The notes beneath the pieces were generated by a model. The model made no database searches. It saw only the letters and a program-made list of their open reading frames with translations, and was not told where the DNA came from. From positions 114,720,418 through 114,784,417 of the forward strand of contig OZ020594.1 in assembly GCA_963971535.1 (NCBI GenBank): a stretch of 64,000 nt of DNA, in the 5' to 3' direction. The translations under genes and the position numbers were made by a program. Positions 12,272-22,670 of the stretch are shown here, one piece after another (position 1 is the stretch's first letter; each line of letters begins with the position of its first letter). Origin of the DNA: Notolepis coatsorum. Lineage: Eukaryota > Chordata > Actinopteri > Aulopiformes > Paralepididae.

Positions 12272-12364
12272 TTAAGTGTATAGTTAATTTATTTTTTACA
12301 GTTTTTGTATTTTTCTGACATGGGGGCTCAACAATAAATTATAAATGACAATCAGAAATGTTAA

Positions 12365-13797
12365 AGGAAAACTCCAGACAAGAAGATAGGCTTAGGGAAC
12401 GCCTGCACCGTTAGCTTCATCACTGGAAGTGGGTCAGACCTTTACCCTGAAGTTTCCTACAGTCCCCTACAGTCACGAAATACACTCCAAATACAACTCC
12501 AAAATGTTCCTGTAAACATGTTGTGACCTGTGTATTTACCACGTGGAGAAATAAAAAATAATTGAATTCGACATTTACGTTTTCTAAGCAAATATACTCT
12601 GAACTATTTTTGCCGAACCACTTCTCTCTGGGCTCAGTGATTTCACGTCACCAGTGCTACTTTCTAACGTTGAGGGAGGCGGCCAGTGTTTACCAATGTG
12701 ACTAGTAGCTTAGCGACAGGACACGCTTTCATTGAGTGAAGTGGATATCATCAGATAGACTAGCTAATATAGTATCTTGACTTGACTGCTGCTAATCATG
12801 GCCGACTTTGAAAGAGAGGAATCCTCAGAGGATGATGAATACTTCTGGACAAACCAAGATCCAGAAGCTTATCTTTTTGAACCCGAATACACGGAGGAGG
12901 AACTACGTGTTTTGGAAGCTGACCGGGAAAGACGCGAGGATGAAGCAGAACAGCTTGGGGCCATGGGGAGAGTCAGAACAGACACGGATTGGTAGTGCAA
13001 ATGTGGATCATGTCAACCTATGCCGACAGAAATAGAGTGCTTCTGCTGCAATGAATGGGACTCTGTGCTGCCATCAATGATCGGAAGGCTTCATATATCG
13101 GATGAAGAGGACAGTGCACAACGAGGAACATTTCTCAGCGCTAACACATCCAGAAGTGGTTGTAACTTCTTTCCATGTTCCGAAAATAAATTGGAAAAGA
13201 CGGCCCATGGCGAGTGGACCTTAATGGACAGTTGTCTATCGAGTAAGTGCCTATTATAATCATTATGATGCATGGGGCAAACTAAGTTCTCGTTTACCTC
13301 TATATTTATATTCACTGACATTAATTTTTTAGCTACTGTCTACATGTCCTGTCGCTAAACTACTAGTCAGATTGGTTTTACTGACGGAAGTTACAACGGG
13401 GCTTTTGAGGTGATGCGTAGCACCGCACCGTGTGAAATCACTGCACCCAGACAGCAGTGGTTCGGCAAAAAATAGTTCAGAGTATATTTGCTTAGAAAAC
13501 GTAATTGTCGAATTCAATTATTTTTTATTTCTCCATGTGGTAAATACACAGGTCACAACATGTTTACAGGAACGTTTTGGAGTTGTATTTGGAGTGTATT
13601 TCGTGACTGTAGGGGACTGTAGGGAACTTCAGGGTAAAGGTCTGACCCACTTCCAGTGATGAAGCTAAGCTACGCTAATGGTGCGGGCGTTCCCTAAGCC
13701 TAATGCATGCAGAGAGACAAAAAAGGTATGTATCTTCTTGTCTAACTCCAGGGAAGATGTTAAATAAGCTAATTTCCCAAAATGTTGGAGTTTTCCT
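12365..13797 (+). mobile_element. Long-TIR TTAA element with P2X7-like ORF
   Basis: Flanked by TTAA (12361-12364 and 13798-13801), with ends AGGAAAACTCCA and TGGAGTTTTCCT. The arms are inverted copies over several hundred bases (12380-12640 against 13440-13730); the left arm lost a block near its tip. The empty site is seen in the hAT copy at 21863-24119 (tcaa in place of ttaa). The centre carries a cysteine-rich coding region. Kolobok and piggyBac both use TTAA; which applies is not decided. Confidence 0.85.
12798..13259 (+). pseudogene. P2X7-like cysteine-rich protein encoded in TTAA element
   Basis: An acidic leader of 65 residues (ADFEREESSEDDEYF, LFEPEYTEEELRVLEADRER) runs to TGG TAG at 12993-12995. 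The same frame continues as CKCGSCQPMPTEIECFCCNE. The leader plus CxCGxCxPMPTExECxCC matches the cysteine-rich domain called P2X purinoceptor 7-like in many fish proteins, related to the cytoplasmic C-terminus of P2X7. One in-frame TAG breaks the reading, and after about 20 residues past the Cys cluster the match fades (the WRQYKQ-type C-terminal half is not seen). It lies between the inverted arms of a DNA element, so it is transposon cargo or an element gene, not the receptor. The family match is from memory of consensus. Confidence 0.65.
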
Positions 13798-13962
13798 TTA
13801 AGTTGCATATTGTTATTCTAACCAGCTTAGTTCTGTTGCATTTCCAATTTATTTATTTAAACTATAAATGTAGCAGGAATCGATAAGGGAATCGATAAAG
13901 AATCGTATCGATAAGCAGAATCGATAATGGAATCGTATCGATAAAATCAATTCCCATCCCTA

Positions 13963-14352
13963 TCCATGTGGATAATCTTGCCTCTAAACTGCGACAGAAA
14001 ATTGGTTTCCTGTACAGAAACAGATCCAATTTTCCTCTAATTAGTAGAAAAACAATTGTTGTTCTTATCAGTTTTGGAATATGTTGATGTAATTTATAGG
14101 CATGCTGCGGCATCAGCTCTTAAACCTCTGGATTCTGCATATCACTCAGCTCTTAGGTTTATTAATGGTGACAGATATGATACTCACCATTGTGTCCTGA
14201 TAGGGTGGGTTGGCCTTCTCTTGCAGAAAGGCGCAAAAAAATTGTATTTATTTATTTTGAAAGCCCTTATTGGTAAGCACCCTGTTTATATCTCTTCAAG
14301 GCTAGATTGGAATATTGGAACCTATTCAATCTAATGACTGGATGGTTCTTAG
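13963..14352 (+). pseudogene. LINE reverse-transcriptase fragment, segment 2 of 3
   Basis: Continues from 10301 with IGFLYRNRSNFPLISRKTIV, then (frameshifted) YHSALRFINGD and THHC, ending with SSRLDWN. This is the post-catalytic part of a jockey-superfamily LINE. It is cut at 14352 by the Rex1-like LINE. Confidence 0.78.
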
Positions 14353-16961
14353 CATCGATAAGAGCATGTGACCTGTCCCACCAGAGGCGAGAACATATTA
14401 GACCATGTATACTCGCAATTTAAGAATGGGTACAAGTCACAGGCTCTTAGTCCATTCGGTAAAAGCGATCACGCCGCCATTTTTCTTTTGCCTAAGTACA
14501 AACAGAGTCTCAAGCGAACGCCGGTGGTCTCGCGAGAGGTTAAGCGTTGGGCCGTGACGTCAGTGGAGTCACTCCAAGCAGTGCTGGGAAGCACAGAATG
14601 GAGTGTATTCCGTGATAACACAGCCAATATTAACGAATACACCGAAACGGTGATTGACTATGTCTGTACTCAGGTAGAAGTAATAATCCCCACCACCAAA
14701 ATTAATATCTACCCAAATCAAAAGCCCTGGGTAGACAAATCCGTCCGTGAGGCTCTGAAAGTGCGCACATCAGCATACAACACCGGGCTGGTGACAGGCA
14801 ACATGGAAGAACACAAGATGGCAAGATACAACGTCAGGAGAGCAGTAATAGAGGCAAAACGGCGTTACAGGGATAAAGTTGAACTTCAGTTTGAACAGGC
14901 TGACTCTAGAGGCATGTGGCAGGGCCTCAGAACAATGACAGACTACAAAGGAACCCCCCTCAAACTGAACAGTGACATCTCCTTAGCAAATGATCTCAAC
15001 TCCTTCTATGCGAGGTTTGAGGCTGTGAATAACAACACCAGCCTACAAACCACGGCAATGGGGGGGGGGGGGTCTGCTGATGGAGACTCAGTGTTCAGGG
15101 TAACAGAGCATGAGGTGAGACGGATCTTTAAAAAAGTGGATATCAGGAAGGCAGCAGGACCGGACGGCATCCCCGGCCGCGTCCTAAAAGTCTGTGCCGA
15201 CCAACTGGCCCCGGTATTCACTGACATCTTCAACCTGTCCTTGGAACAGGCCGTCATCCCCACCTGTCTGAAGAAGTCCACCATCATCCCTGTACCCAAA
15301 AAATCTACGCCCGCTTGCCTCAACGACTACCGCCCTGTAGCCCTCACCTCCATAGCCATGAAGTGCTTTGAGAAGCTAGTGAAGGGCTACATCTGTTCCT
15401 CCCTCCCCATCAACCTGAACCCTCTGCAATTTGCATATCGCCCCAACAGGTCCACGGAGGACGCCATAGCCCATGTGCTGCACACAGCAGCATCACATCT
15501 GGACAAGAGGCAGGGGAACTATGTGAGAATGCTGTTCATCGACTACAGCTCAGCATTCAATACCATAGTCCCCTCCAAACTCATAGCCAAGCTCAGGGAC
15601 CTGGGCTTGAACTATGACCTGTGCCAGTGGGTCCTGGACTTCCTGACGGGCAGACCCCAGGTGGTAAGAGCCGGCAACTGCACCTCCTCATCCATCACGC
15701 TCAACATAGGGGCCCCCCAGGGCTGTGTTCTGAGCCCCCTCCTCTACTCCCTGTACACACATGACTGCGTAGCACAGCGGAACAACAACACCATCATCAA
15801 ATTTGCTGATGACACAGTAGTGGTGGGCCTGATCTCTGCCAACGACGAAAGGGCCTACCTGGAAGAGGTAGAGAACCTGTCACAGTGGTGTCAGGAGAAC
15901 TGCCTCTCCCTGAACGTCAGCAAAACAAAAGAGATGATTGTGGACTTCAGGAGGTCGGGGGTCAAGGACTACAGCCCCCTCAGCATCGACGGGGCACCAG
16001 TTGAGAGAGTGAACAGTTTCAAGTACCTCGGAGCCCACATATCCGAGGACTTGACATGGACCACACACATTGACAGTGTTGTGAAGAAGGCACGACAACG
16101 CCTCTACTTCCTCAGGCGCCTAAGGAAGTTCCAAGTCAGTCAGAAGATCCTTAGGAACTTCTACTCATGTACAATAGAGAGCATCCTGACCGGCAACATC
16201 ACCTCCTGGTTTGGGAATAGCACTGCACAAGACCGTAGCAGACTACAAAGAGTGACACGTTCAGCCGAACGCACAATTAGAGGGGGGCTTCCCACCCTCC
16301 AGAACATTTACAACAAGCGGTGCAAGGGGAAGGCTAAGAGAATTATTAAGGACTCGAGCCACCCGAACAACTGCCTCTTTGAACTGCTGCCGTCAGGCAA
16401 GCGATACCGGAGTCTTATGGCGAGCACAGAAAGACTCAGAAGGAGCTTCTATCCCCAGGCCATCAGGCTGCTAAACGAACAATAATCGCTAAACGAACAA
16501 TAATCACTATGCAACAACCATCAAATGCACACAGCACACACACCCACACGCACACACTCACTCAAACAAACAACACACTGCAGCACCCACTCTCCACACT
16601 TTAGATCACACAAACACACTTACACTTTATATTTATTGATAAAGGATTTGCACTACAACTCGTACACCTACTGTGAATTGTACCTAAACTGCACCTCGTC
16701 CATTTATGCCTTGCACTATATAGTATTGTATATTAGTACACTGCACAGTATTGTATATTGTATGGTAACTACGTCTACGAACATTGTACATATGTCTAAA
16801 CTGAACACTGTGACCTCTTTTTTTACTTCTAATTTTTACTATGTCTTTATTTCATACTTATCTTGTCATGCACAGTCTCTGGAGCGCAACAGTAAGAAGC
16901 ATTTTGTACAAAAGTATTCTGTACTTCTGTATGACAACTATTAAAGAAACTTGAAACTTAG
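14353..16961 (+). mobile_element. Rex1/Babar-like LINE, 5' truncated
   Basis: Begins inside the endonuclease domain (compare HVTCNTRGGNILDH in the full copy at 56.2-60 kb) and ends in ctattaaagaaacttgaaactt. The old LINE resumes at 16961 (ggtccctcaag). A 5-bp match, cttag (14348-14352 and 16957-16961), could be the target duplication but is short. The 3' UTR has a CA-rich stretch. Confidence 0.9.
14368..16485 (+). CDS. Non-LTR retrotransposon endonuclease/reverse transcriptase (partial, intact frame)
   Basis: Open frame of 705 codons in a 5'-truncated Rex1/Babar-like LINE. Order: end of APE endonuclease (GKSDHAAIF, about residue 31), linker (NQKPWVDKSVREALK), then the reverse transcriptase: AAGPDGIPGRVLKVC (about 260), NDYRPVALTS (about 317), motif [12 protein letters not shown] (about 391), motif B GAPQGCVLSPLLY (about 447), catalytic FADDTVVVG (about 477), thumb and C-terminus SGKRYRSL and FYPQAIRLLNEQ. 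All catalytic Asp residues are visible and there is no stop. The poly-G run at about 15060-15072 keeps frame here, encoding a Gly stretch. The start is formal: the true N-terminus is lost, so it cannot mobilise alone. Lack of decay suggests recent insertion. Confidence 0.9.
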   Translation: MTCPTRGENILDHVYSQFKNGYKSQALSPFGKSDHAAIFLLPKYKQSLKRTPVVSREVKRWAVTSVESLQAVLGSTEWSVFRDNTANINEYTETVIDYVCTQVEVIIPTTKINIYPNQKPWVDKSVREALKVRTSAYNTGLVTGNMEEHKMARYNVRRAVIEAKRRYRDKVELQFEQADSRGMWQGLRTMTDYKGTPLKLNSDISLANDLNSFYARFEAVNNNTSLQTTAMGGGGSADGDSVFRVTEHEVRRIFKKVDIRKAAGPDGIPGRVLKVCADQLAPVFTDIFNLSLEQAVIPTCLKKSTIIPVPKKSTPACLNDYRPVALTSIAMKCFEKLVKGYICSSLPINLNPLQFAYRPNRSTEDAIAHVLHTAASHLDKRQGNYVRMLFIDYSSAFNTIVPSKLIAKLRDLGLNYDLCQWVLDFLTGRPQVVRAGNCTSSSITLNIGAPQGCVLSPLLYSLYTHDCVAQRNNNTIIKFADDTVVVGLISANDERAYLEEVENLSQWCQENCLSLNVSKTKEMIVDFRRSGVKDYSPLSIDGAPVERVNSFKYLGAHISEDLTWTTHIDSVVKKARQRLYFLRRLRKFQVSQKILRNFYSCTIESILTGNITSWFGNSTAQDRSRLQRVTRSAERTIRGGLPTLQNIYNKRCKGKAKRIIKDSSHPNNCLFELLPSGKRYRSLMASTERLRRSFYPQAIRLLNEQ

Positions 16962-17265
16962 GGTCCCTCAAGTTTGAAATACGTTTTTTTCCTTTGATGC
17001 CTCTTAACTCTTGGAATGTCCTTCATCTCTCTCTGAATTTGGTGGTTCTCCCTTCTCTTAGTATGTTTAAACACATGATTTCAGACCATTGTGTGACTAC
17101 CTGTAACTGTTTTAGCGGATTAAAAAAAAAAAGATTACTTGCGTTTAATTTTCTGTGAATATTGCTTTCTATTATGTACTGTTTACATTTGTACAATAGT
17201 CGTTTCTGTAAATGAGGGAAACCTCAGAAGCTTATGATTTTTAAATAAAGGTTGAAATGAAATAT
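16961..17265 (+). pseudogene. LINE reverse-transcriptase fragment, segment 3 of 3 (C-terminus and 3' UTR)
   Basis: Resumes the old LINE after the Rex1-like insertion: GSLKFEIRFF, PLMPLNSWNVLHLSLNLVVL and SLSMFKHMIS correspond to the C-terminal PLAWNxLQ...LVSL..FK block. The 3' UTR ends near taaataaaggttgaaatgaa. Confidence 0.65.
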
Positions 17266-17279
17266 CTGCAACCCTGTTA

Positions 17280-17375
17280 ATTGTGCTGTTGCCTGTCTTG
17301 GCCAGGGCGCTCTTGTAAAGAAAAAAACATCTCAATGAGAATCATTTTTTAGATAAAGGTTAAATAATTTTTTTA
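17280..17375 (+). repeat. LINE 3' tail fragment
   Basis: The block tgcctgtcttggccagggcg followed by ctcttgtaaag, atctcaatgagaatc and aaaggttaaataa is the same 3' end as at 27580-27680. It lies directly after another LINE tail. Confidence 0.65.
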
Positions 17376-17808
17376 ACATTTAAGGATAGGTATATATGTT
17401 TTATAAAGTATGTACATTTAAAGAAAATCAATAAACAGATTTATAAAATAATTACAAATAGAATTGTTATGGAAAAATTATCAAATAATTTTTTGTACAG
17501 CCTATTTGATGTGTTCTTTATTCTTTTAATCAGGATTTAGCATAGTAGTTTACATTACTGTATATATATATCCAGAATTTCTCTTTTCATTGAAGCATCA
17601 TGGGAGGACATATTGGAATATGGAGATTTTCTTCAGATTCATCACAGTATTATGTCACCTTGAAAATGATGGTAATGATAATCATGGAAAAACATGCATA
17701 GAAAGAATTAATAGGGATATATTTAGAAAGGTTTTGTCTAGTCTTTGCATGATTTATTTCAAGCATCTGTATGAACACTGAAGATGGATGTACCCTTTAG
17801 AGCCTTAC

Positions 17809-17953
17809 CTCCTCCTTCATTCACAGTTTCTTTAAGTCCTGGTGTTTTAATACAGTCCACCAAGTAGACAGACAGCTCCTTTAGTTCCAGCTGAGAGAGG
17901 TGACTGCAAGACGCCATCTCCTCCACTGTACTGGATATCAATGGGGCTGTGGC
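17809..17953 (-). CDS. Candidate internal exon of ZNF-A gene
   Basis: A 145-bp open block on the minus strand bounded by a good acceptor (pyrimidine-rich, TTTTTAG before GCCACAGC) and a strong donor (GGAG then GTAAGG). It encodes 48 residues (from ATAPLISSTVEEM to KETVNEGG) with codon-like, non-repetitive composition quite unlike the transposons around it. It enters in phase 0 and leaves one base. The zinc-finger exon at 2715 needs two bases, and G joined to AC gives the Asp that commonly precedes SLGLQL in this family. I do not recognise the peptide. It could belong to another minus-strand gene or be non-coding; the support is splice signals and phase only. Confidence 0.4.
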
Positions 17954-18879
17954 CTAAAAATACCAGATAAAAAACAGTAACAATAAGAGTCTTGCAAAGT
18001 ACAACGTTCACTCTCTCCAGAGTAATTGTAGATTGACATATTTGGGTGAGTGTTTTTTTTTAATTTATGTTAGACATGTCTTTGTCACTGGTACTTGATA
18101 ATGAGTGTGTCACCTTAAAGGGATAGTTCAGAGTTCTGGACATCAAGTGGTATAAAATACTATAGTATTATAGTTGATGCAGTGCCCTCAGTTTACACAC
18201 TCGTGGTCGGAGTTCTGACCTGGCAGAAGTTTTAATCACCCACAGCAGAAAACAGCGTGCCTCATTTCCTATGTTTCAAGACCCAGCATTTAGTGACTAC
18301 CTCACACTGAGACTAGTTCAACACATCATGTCACTCTGAAGCATTTAGTGACGTCACATTGAGACTAGTTCAACACATCATGTCAGGGCTCTACAGTGCA
18401 ACCATATTGCTCACATATGTCCCTAGAAATATGTGTGTGCGAACCGGAAAAATCAATTACTCGCACGGTGTGCGAGGGAAGATTACAGCCTCAGTCGTGC
18501 TTTTTTTTTCTCCGCTGATAAATCGTTAAGAAACTACAAGTCCCACATTGCACTCAAGCCAACGGTCCAATCACAGTAGAGTGACGTGACTGGTTTCAAG
18601 GGAAATAAAGGAAATTACCAATTGGAAGCGCTCATTCGCTTTTTTACTTCCTGAAAGTCCGCCATTGCGAGTTTTTCGAGACACAAGTAACATTAAATTA
18701 ATGTAACTTATTCTAGTCTTACCAATAGCAATAGATTTTAGAACACCTAGATTTATCGATAGCAATAGTAATATAACGTTAATGCAACAAAACGAATGCC
18801 TTGCTTTGTTAATCATAACGTTGATGCAGTAGCGTATGTCGTTGTGTTGGCTGTAACGGACATGACAATAACATAGCAC

Positions 18880-18990
18880 TGTGTACACATTAAAATTGCG
18901 ATAATCGATTCTAACATTTTCAAATCGATGCAGTTGAATTTTCCCCTTAGGATCGATGCATTGCGATGCATTGTTACACCCCTACACCAA
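18880..18990. repeat. hAT-type end fragment (ATCGATGCATTGC type)
   Basis: Contains aaatcgatgcag and gatcgatgcattgcgatgca then ttgttacacccctac, the inverted end of a common fish hAT family (GTAGGGGTGTAACAATGCAT complement). A similar end is at 20712-20750 in element B. The opposite end is not seen. Confidence 0.5.
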
Positions 18991-19262
18991 AGTCACTGGC
19001 CCACTGTGCGTGTGTGTATGTGTGTGTGTGCGCTAACTTGGCTAGCGTTATCAACAGCAGAGGTGGGTGAAAGCGGTGTGATGTAATTGGCAGAATCGAC
19101 TGTCAATCAATGGTCTACCTGACACGCAAACTCATAAACAATGTTTCTGTACTGGAGGTATACAGTATTTCAATAGGCAACCCTGAAATGATTTTTCTAG
19201 AAGAGCAACACTAGCCAAAACATAGGCATTGTATGCATAAAAGGGGCAAAAGCTAAAGTTAA

Positions 19263-20093
19263 AGGAAAACTCCAACATTTTGGGAAATTTGCTTATTTAA
19301 CATCTTCCCTGGAGTTAGACAAGAAGATACATACCTTTTTTGTCTCTGTGCGTGCATTTAGCTTAGGGAACAGTCGCTCCGTTAGCGTAGCTTAGCTTCA
19401 TCACTGGAAGTGGGGGGGTTTTAGAGCCTGACGTTCCCTACAGTCACCAAATACACTCCAAATACAACTCCAAAACGTTCCTGTAAACATGTTGTGACCT
19501 GTGTATTGACCACGTGGAGAAATACAAAATAATTGAATTCGACAATTACGTTTTCTAAGCAGATATACTCTGAACTATTTTTTGCCGAATGACTCCTCTC
19601 TGAGCGCAGTCAGTGATTTCTACGTGGAAGCCGTGTTTGTTTACATTCTCATTCATTCAAAGGATCCGAACCGATTGAAGTTTATGGATACCATGACTTA
19701 AAATCCTCTTACCTTGACGATTAAAAGCCTCCCCAATTTAGAAAACAGTAATCCAATGGCTGGTATTAATAATATACTACCAACTACTGCACGCTCGCAG
19801 CTAACCGGAGCTAACACTAAAGCTAATATAATGACTTCCTTTCTGGTGACTAACAACATGTTTACAGGAACGTTTGAGATGTATTTGGAGTGTATTTGGT
19901 GACTGTAGGGCACTGTAGGGAACGTCAGGCTCTAAAACCCCCCCACTTCCAGTGATGAAGCTAAGCTACGCTAACGGAGCGACTGTTCCCTAAGCTAAAT
20001 GCACACACAGAGACAAAAAAGGTATGTATCTTCTTGTCTAACTCCAGGGAAGATGTTAAATAAGCTAATTTCCCAAAATGTTGGAGTTTTCCT
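19263..20093. mobile_element. Long-TIR TTAA MITE (copy 2 of P2X7-ORF element family)
   Basis: Flanked by TTAA (19259-19262 and 20094-20097). The arms are near-perfect inverted repeats over about 235 bp, beginning AGGAAAACTCCAACATTTTG on both strands. The short centre (about 19510-19860) has no coding, so it is an internally deleted relative of 12365-13797. The central block 19640-19860 recurs inverted at 36680-36890. Confidence 0.9.
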
Positions 20094-20112
20094 TTAAGTG
20101 ACTGTTACTTTT

Positions 20113-21458
20113 CAGGGCTCTACAGTGCGACCATATTGCTCGCATATGCCCCTAAACATATGTGCGTGCGAACCTGCAAAATCAAGTACTCGCACGGCGT
20201 GCGAGTGGGGCCGGCGAGTGCAGAGTACAGCCTCATTCGTCCTTTTTTTTCTCCGCTGCGAGAATCGTTAAAAAACTACAAGTCCCACAGTTCACAGCCG
20301 CATAAACGTTCCAATCACAGTAGAGTTTCCTGTGGTCACGTGACTGGAAACCGAAAGTAACGATCAGCGTCACTGTCTGTCTCTGAGTCAGACAATACAA
20401 TCATGTCGAAGCCCATTCAATTTTATTTTGCGCGAAAGATACCGGAGAATGAGAAGTCAGGCGAGGCAGCTCATGTTACAGAGGTGATGGTTAACGTTAA
20501 CCAAGATACTGACACTAGCCAGCATGCTAGCGAAGTTGGCCAAGCTAGCGAGGCTACACCCACTGTAGCACCCAATGTAGCCACTGTAGCTAGCGAAGCT
20601 ACACCCACTGGAGCCGGAGGGAAGACATACAAATTTAACGTGAATTGGCTAAACATTTCCCCATGGCTAGAGTTCGAAAACAATGTCATGTTTTGTAAAT
20701 ATTGCAAAGTAGGATCGATACATTGCTATGCATTGTTACACCCCTACAACTGGCCCACTGTGTATGTGTGTACAGCTAACTTGGCTAGCGTTATCAACCG
20801 CAGAGGTGGGCACCGGACGGCCAGAGTGCAAGCGGTGTGGCAATAGGGTCTAGCTGCAGCGTCGGACGGCCAGAGTGCAACGGTGTGACGTCGTAATTGG
20901 CAGAATCGACTGTCAATCAATGGTCTACCTGACACGCAAACTCATAAACAATGTTTCTGTACTGGAGGTGTACAGTATTTCAATAGGCAACCCTGAAAGG
21001 ATTATTTTTCTAAAAGAGCAACACTAGCTCCCCCCTCTACTGATGGCCCTGGTTGTAAAGCCAGTGTCTCCTTTTTGTTCAATGTCACTGCCTTTCTTAT
21101 CAGGCCTAGTTGTTGGCTACAACTTTGCCATAGTAGGCATTAATCACTTAATTAATAGTTCAAATGTCTGTGTCCCATTCCCGTTTTCACACGCAGATGA
21201 TACACACACACGCACACAGTGGGCCAGTGACTTTGGTGGTATGTGCTATTGCACAGATGTGTCCCGTTCCCGTTTGCACATGCACGCACAGTACAAATAT
21301 ACATTTATTTTTTAAAAGAAAAAAAACTCTGTTACTTGACATATTTTCACTGTGCTCCTAAATATTTTTGGGTGCTCCTAAATTTCTTTGTGTGCTCCTA
21401 AATTTTTTCATTTAGGAGCACCTGTGCCCCTAGTGAAAAAGGTTAGCGTAGAGCCCTG
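20113..21458 (+). mobile_element. hAT-like element B nested in element A
   Basis: Same ends as element A (CAGGGCTCTAC at 20113 and complemented at 21458), with 5-bp duplication ctttt (20108-20112 and 21459-21463). It carries a transposase N-terminal exon at 20403 and a near-tandem cggacggccagagtgcaa duplication (about 20814 and 20862). The 3' sub-terminal region repeats gtgctcctaaat three times. Confidence 0.85.
20403..20723 (+). pseudogene. hAT transposase N-terminal fragment (TTF-type zinc finger)
   Basis: The open frame begins MSKPIQFYFARK. A Ser/Thr/Ala-rich stretch with three related EVGQASEATPTVAP-like units follows, then TYKFNVNWLNISPWLEFENN and VMFCKYCKV. The WL..PWLEF...MFCKYC block is the start of the TTF/ZMYM-type zinc finger found in some hAT transposases and their domesticated relatives. 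Homology ends at a possible donor (AAA then GTAGGA) where another hAT end is joined, so the catalytic domain is missing. The ORF continues to 20846 in unrelated sequence. Dead fragment. Confidence 0.62.
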
Positions 21459-21463
21459 CTTTT

Positions 21464-21862
21464 GTAGCAGTAGTTTGATTTGATAGTTTATTTGATAGGG
21501 ACAGCACATGTTAATGAACATCAAATACAAAATGTAAACATGCAGGGTTGTAGCAAGAGCTAATTTACACCAGGAGACAGCTCAACTCTTTCAATAAATA
21601 AATAAATAGCCTGCTTAGGGTAAAAGCATGGTGACAATCAATGAAAAAACAACAATAAAAACAAGAAACAAGTTACATAAACTAAATCAGATTAAAAATT
21701 ATCACAGTTCTGGTTTGCCTTAAGATGTGGTTTAAGATGGGTCTTGGACATAGAGTATGTGGGGCACTCTCTAATCACAACTGGTAGGCTATTCCAGTAG
21801 TTACCACATTTAACAGAGAACACAGTTTTAGCAAAGGTAGTATACCGAAAAGGCACCAGACT
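21464..21862 (-). pseudogene. LINE C-terminal fragment
   Basis: The minus strand reads YWNSLPVVIRECPTYSMSKT and HLKPHLKANQNCDNF, typical of the end of a fish LINE protein, followed by 3' UTR with cctatcaaataaactatcaa. Catalytic motifs absent. It fills the gap between elements B and the hAT at 21863. Confidence 0.65.
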
Positions 21863-21970
21863 TAGGGATGGGAATTGATAGGATTTTATCGATACGATTC
21901 CATTATCGATTCTGCTTATCGATTCGATTCTTTATCGATTCCCTTATCGATACCTGATCAATTTATAATT

Positions 21971-22198
21971 TAGTAATCCAGAGGTTCCCGGTTCAATTCC
22001 CGCTCCTCCCGGGCAGCATGTCGATGTGTCCTTGAGCAAGACACTTAACCCATAATTGCTACCGATGAGCAGGTTGGCACCTTGCATGGTTGCCTCCGCC
22101 GTCGGTGTGTGAGTGAATGGGTAAAATGTGAGTAACAAATTGTAAAGCGCTTTGGATAAAAGCGCTATATAAAAAAGCAGCCATTTACCATTTACCAT
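21971..22198 (+). mobile_element. V-SINE superfamily element, 5' truncated
   Basis: Keeps a B-box-like ggttcaattcc, the conserved central cgatgtgtccttgagcaaga then cacttaaccc, ccgccgtcggtgtgtgagtg, and the LINE-derived tail agcgctttggataaaagcg then ctatataaa ending in ccatttacca repeats. Compared with the homologous position in the hAT at 10302-13962 (aaactataaat), this segment is an insertion. Confidence 0.85.
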
Positions 22199-22670
22199 TA
22201 AATAAATAAATTGGAAATGCAACAGAACTAAGCTGGTTAGAATAACAACATGCAACTTGACATTTCTGATTGTCATTTATTGTTGAGCCCCCATGTCAGA
22301 AAAATACAAAAACTGTAAAAAATAAAACATTAACTATAGCCTACACTTAAATAAAATAATGTATTTGAGAATCTCTTAAAATGTATTTATTTTTTTATTC
22401 TTAAACTACTTTAATCTATTGAATAACAGGTCGTTATTCCTCTGACTTCTGTCACACACACACACACACACACACACACCCCTCCCCGGGCCCCGTCCTG
22501 TATTGGCTTGTGTTGCTACACGGACACAATTGTATGCTGCACCACGGGAACTTCCTGGCTTACCGACTAGTAAACAACAGTCAACGGAGACTCTCCGTCT
22601 TATTATATGTGAACTAAAGAGTACAAGGTTTACACAACAGCCCCCACCCGCTGTTTTATTGTATTTGTAC

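Larger units (their letters stand above)
10302..13962. mobile_element. hAT element with nested insertions (copy 1)
   Basis: A perfect 8-bp duplication tccatgtg (10294-10301 and 13963-13970) flanks ends TAGGGATGGGAATCGA and (complement) TAGGGATGGGAATTGATTTT. Sub-terminal repeats of ATCGAT type are abundant at both ends. Its own core is non-coding; it holds the TTAA elements at 10899-12271 and 12365-13797. A second copy in reverse orientation (21863-24119) lacks both insertions. Confidence 0.92.

Noticed and set aside
15880..16098. Minus-strand ORF within the LINE (also 57054-57464 plus)
   Set aside because: Antisense of the LINE reverse transcriptase, where the same shadow appears in the second copy for the same reason.
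17590..17781. Short plus-strand ORF as a gene
   Set aside because: No motif, no splice context, AT-rich background.
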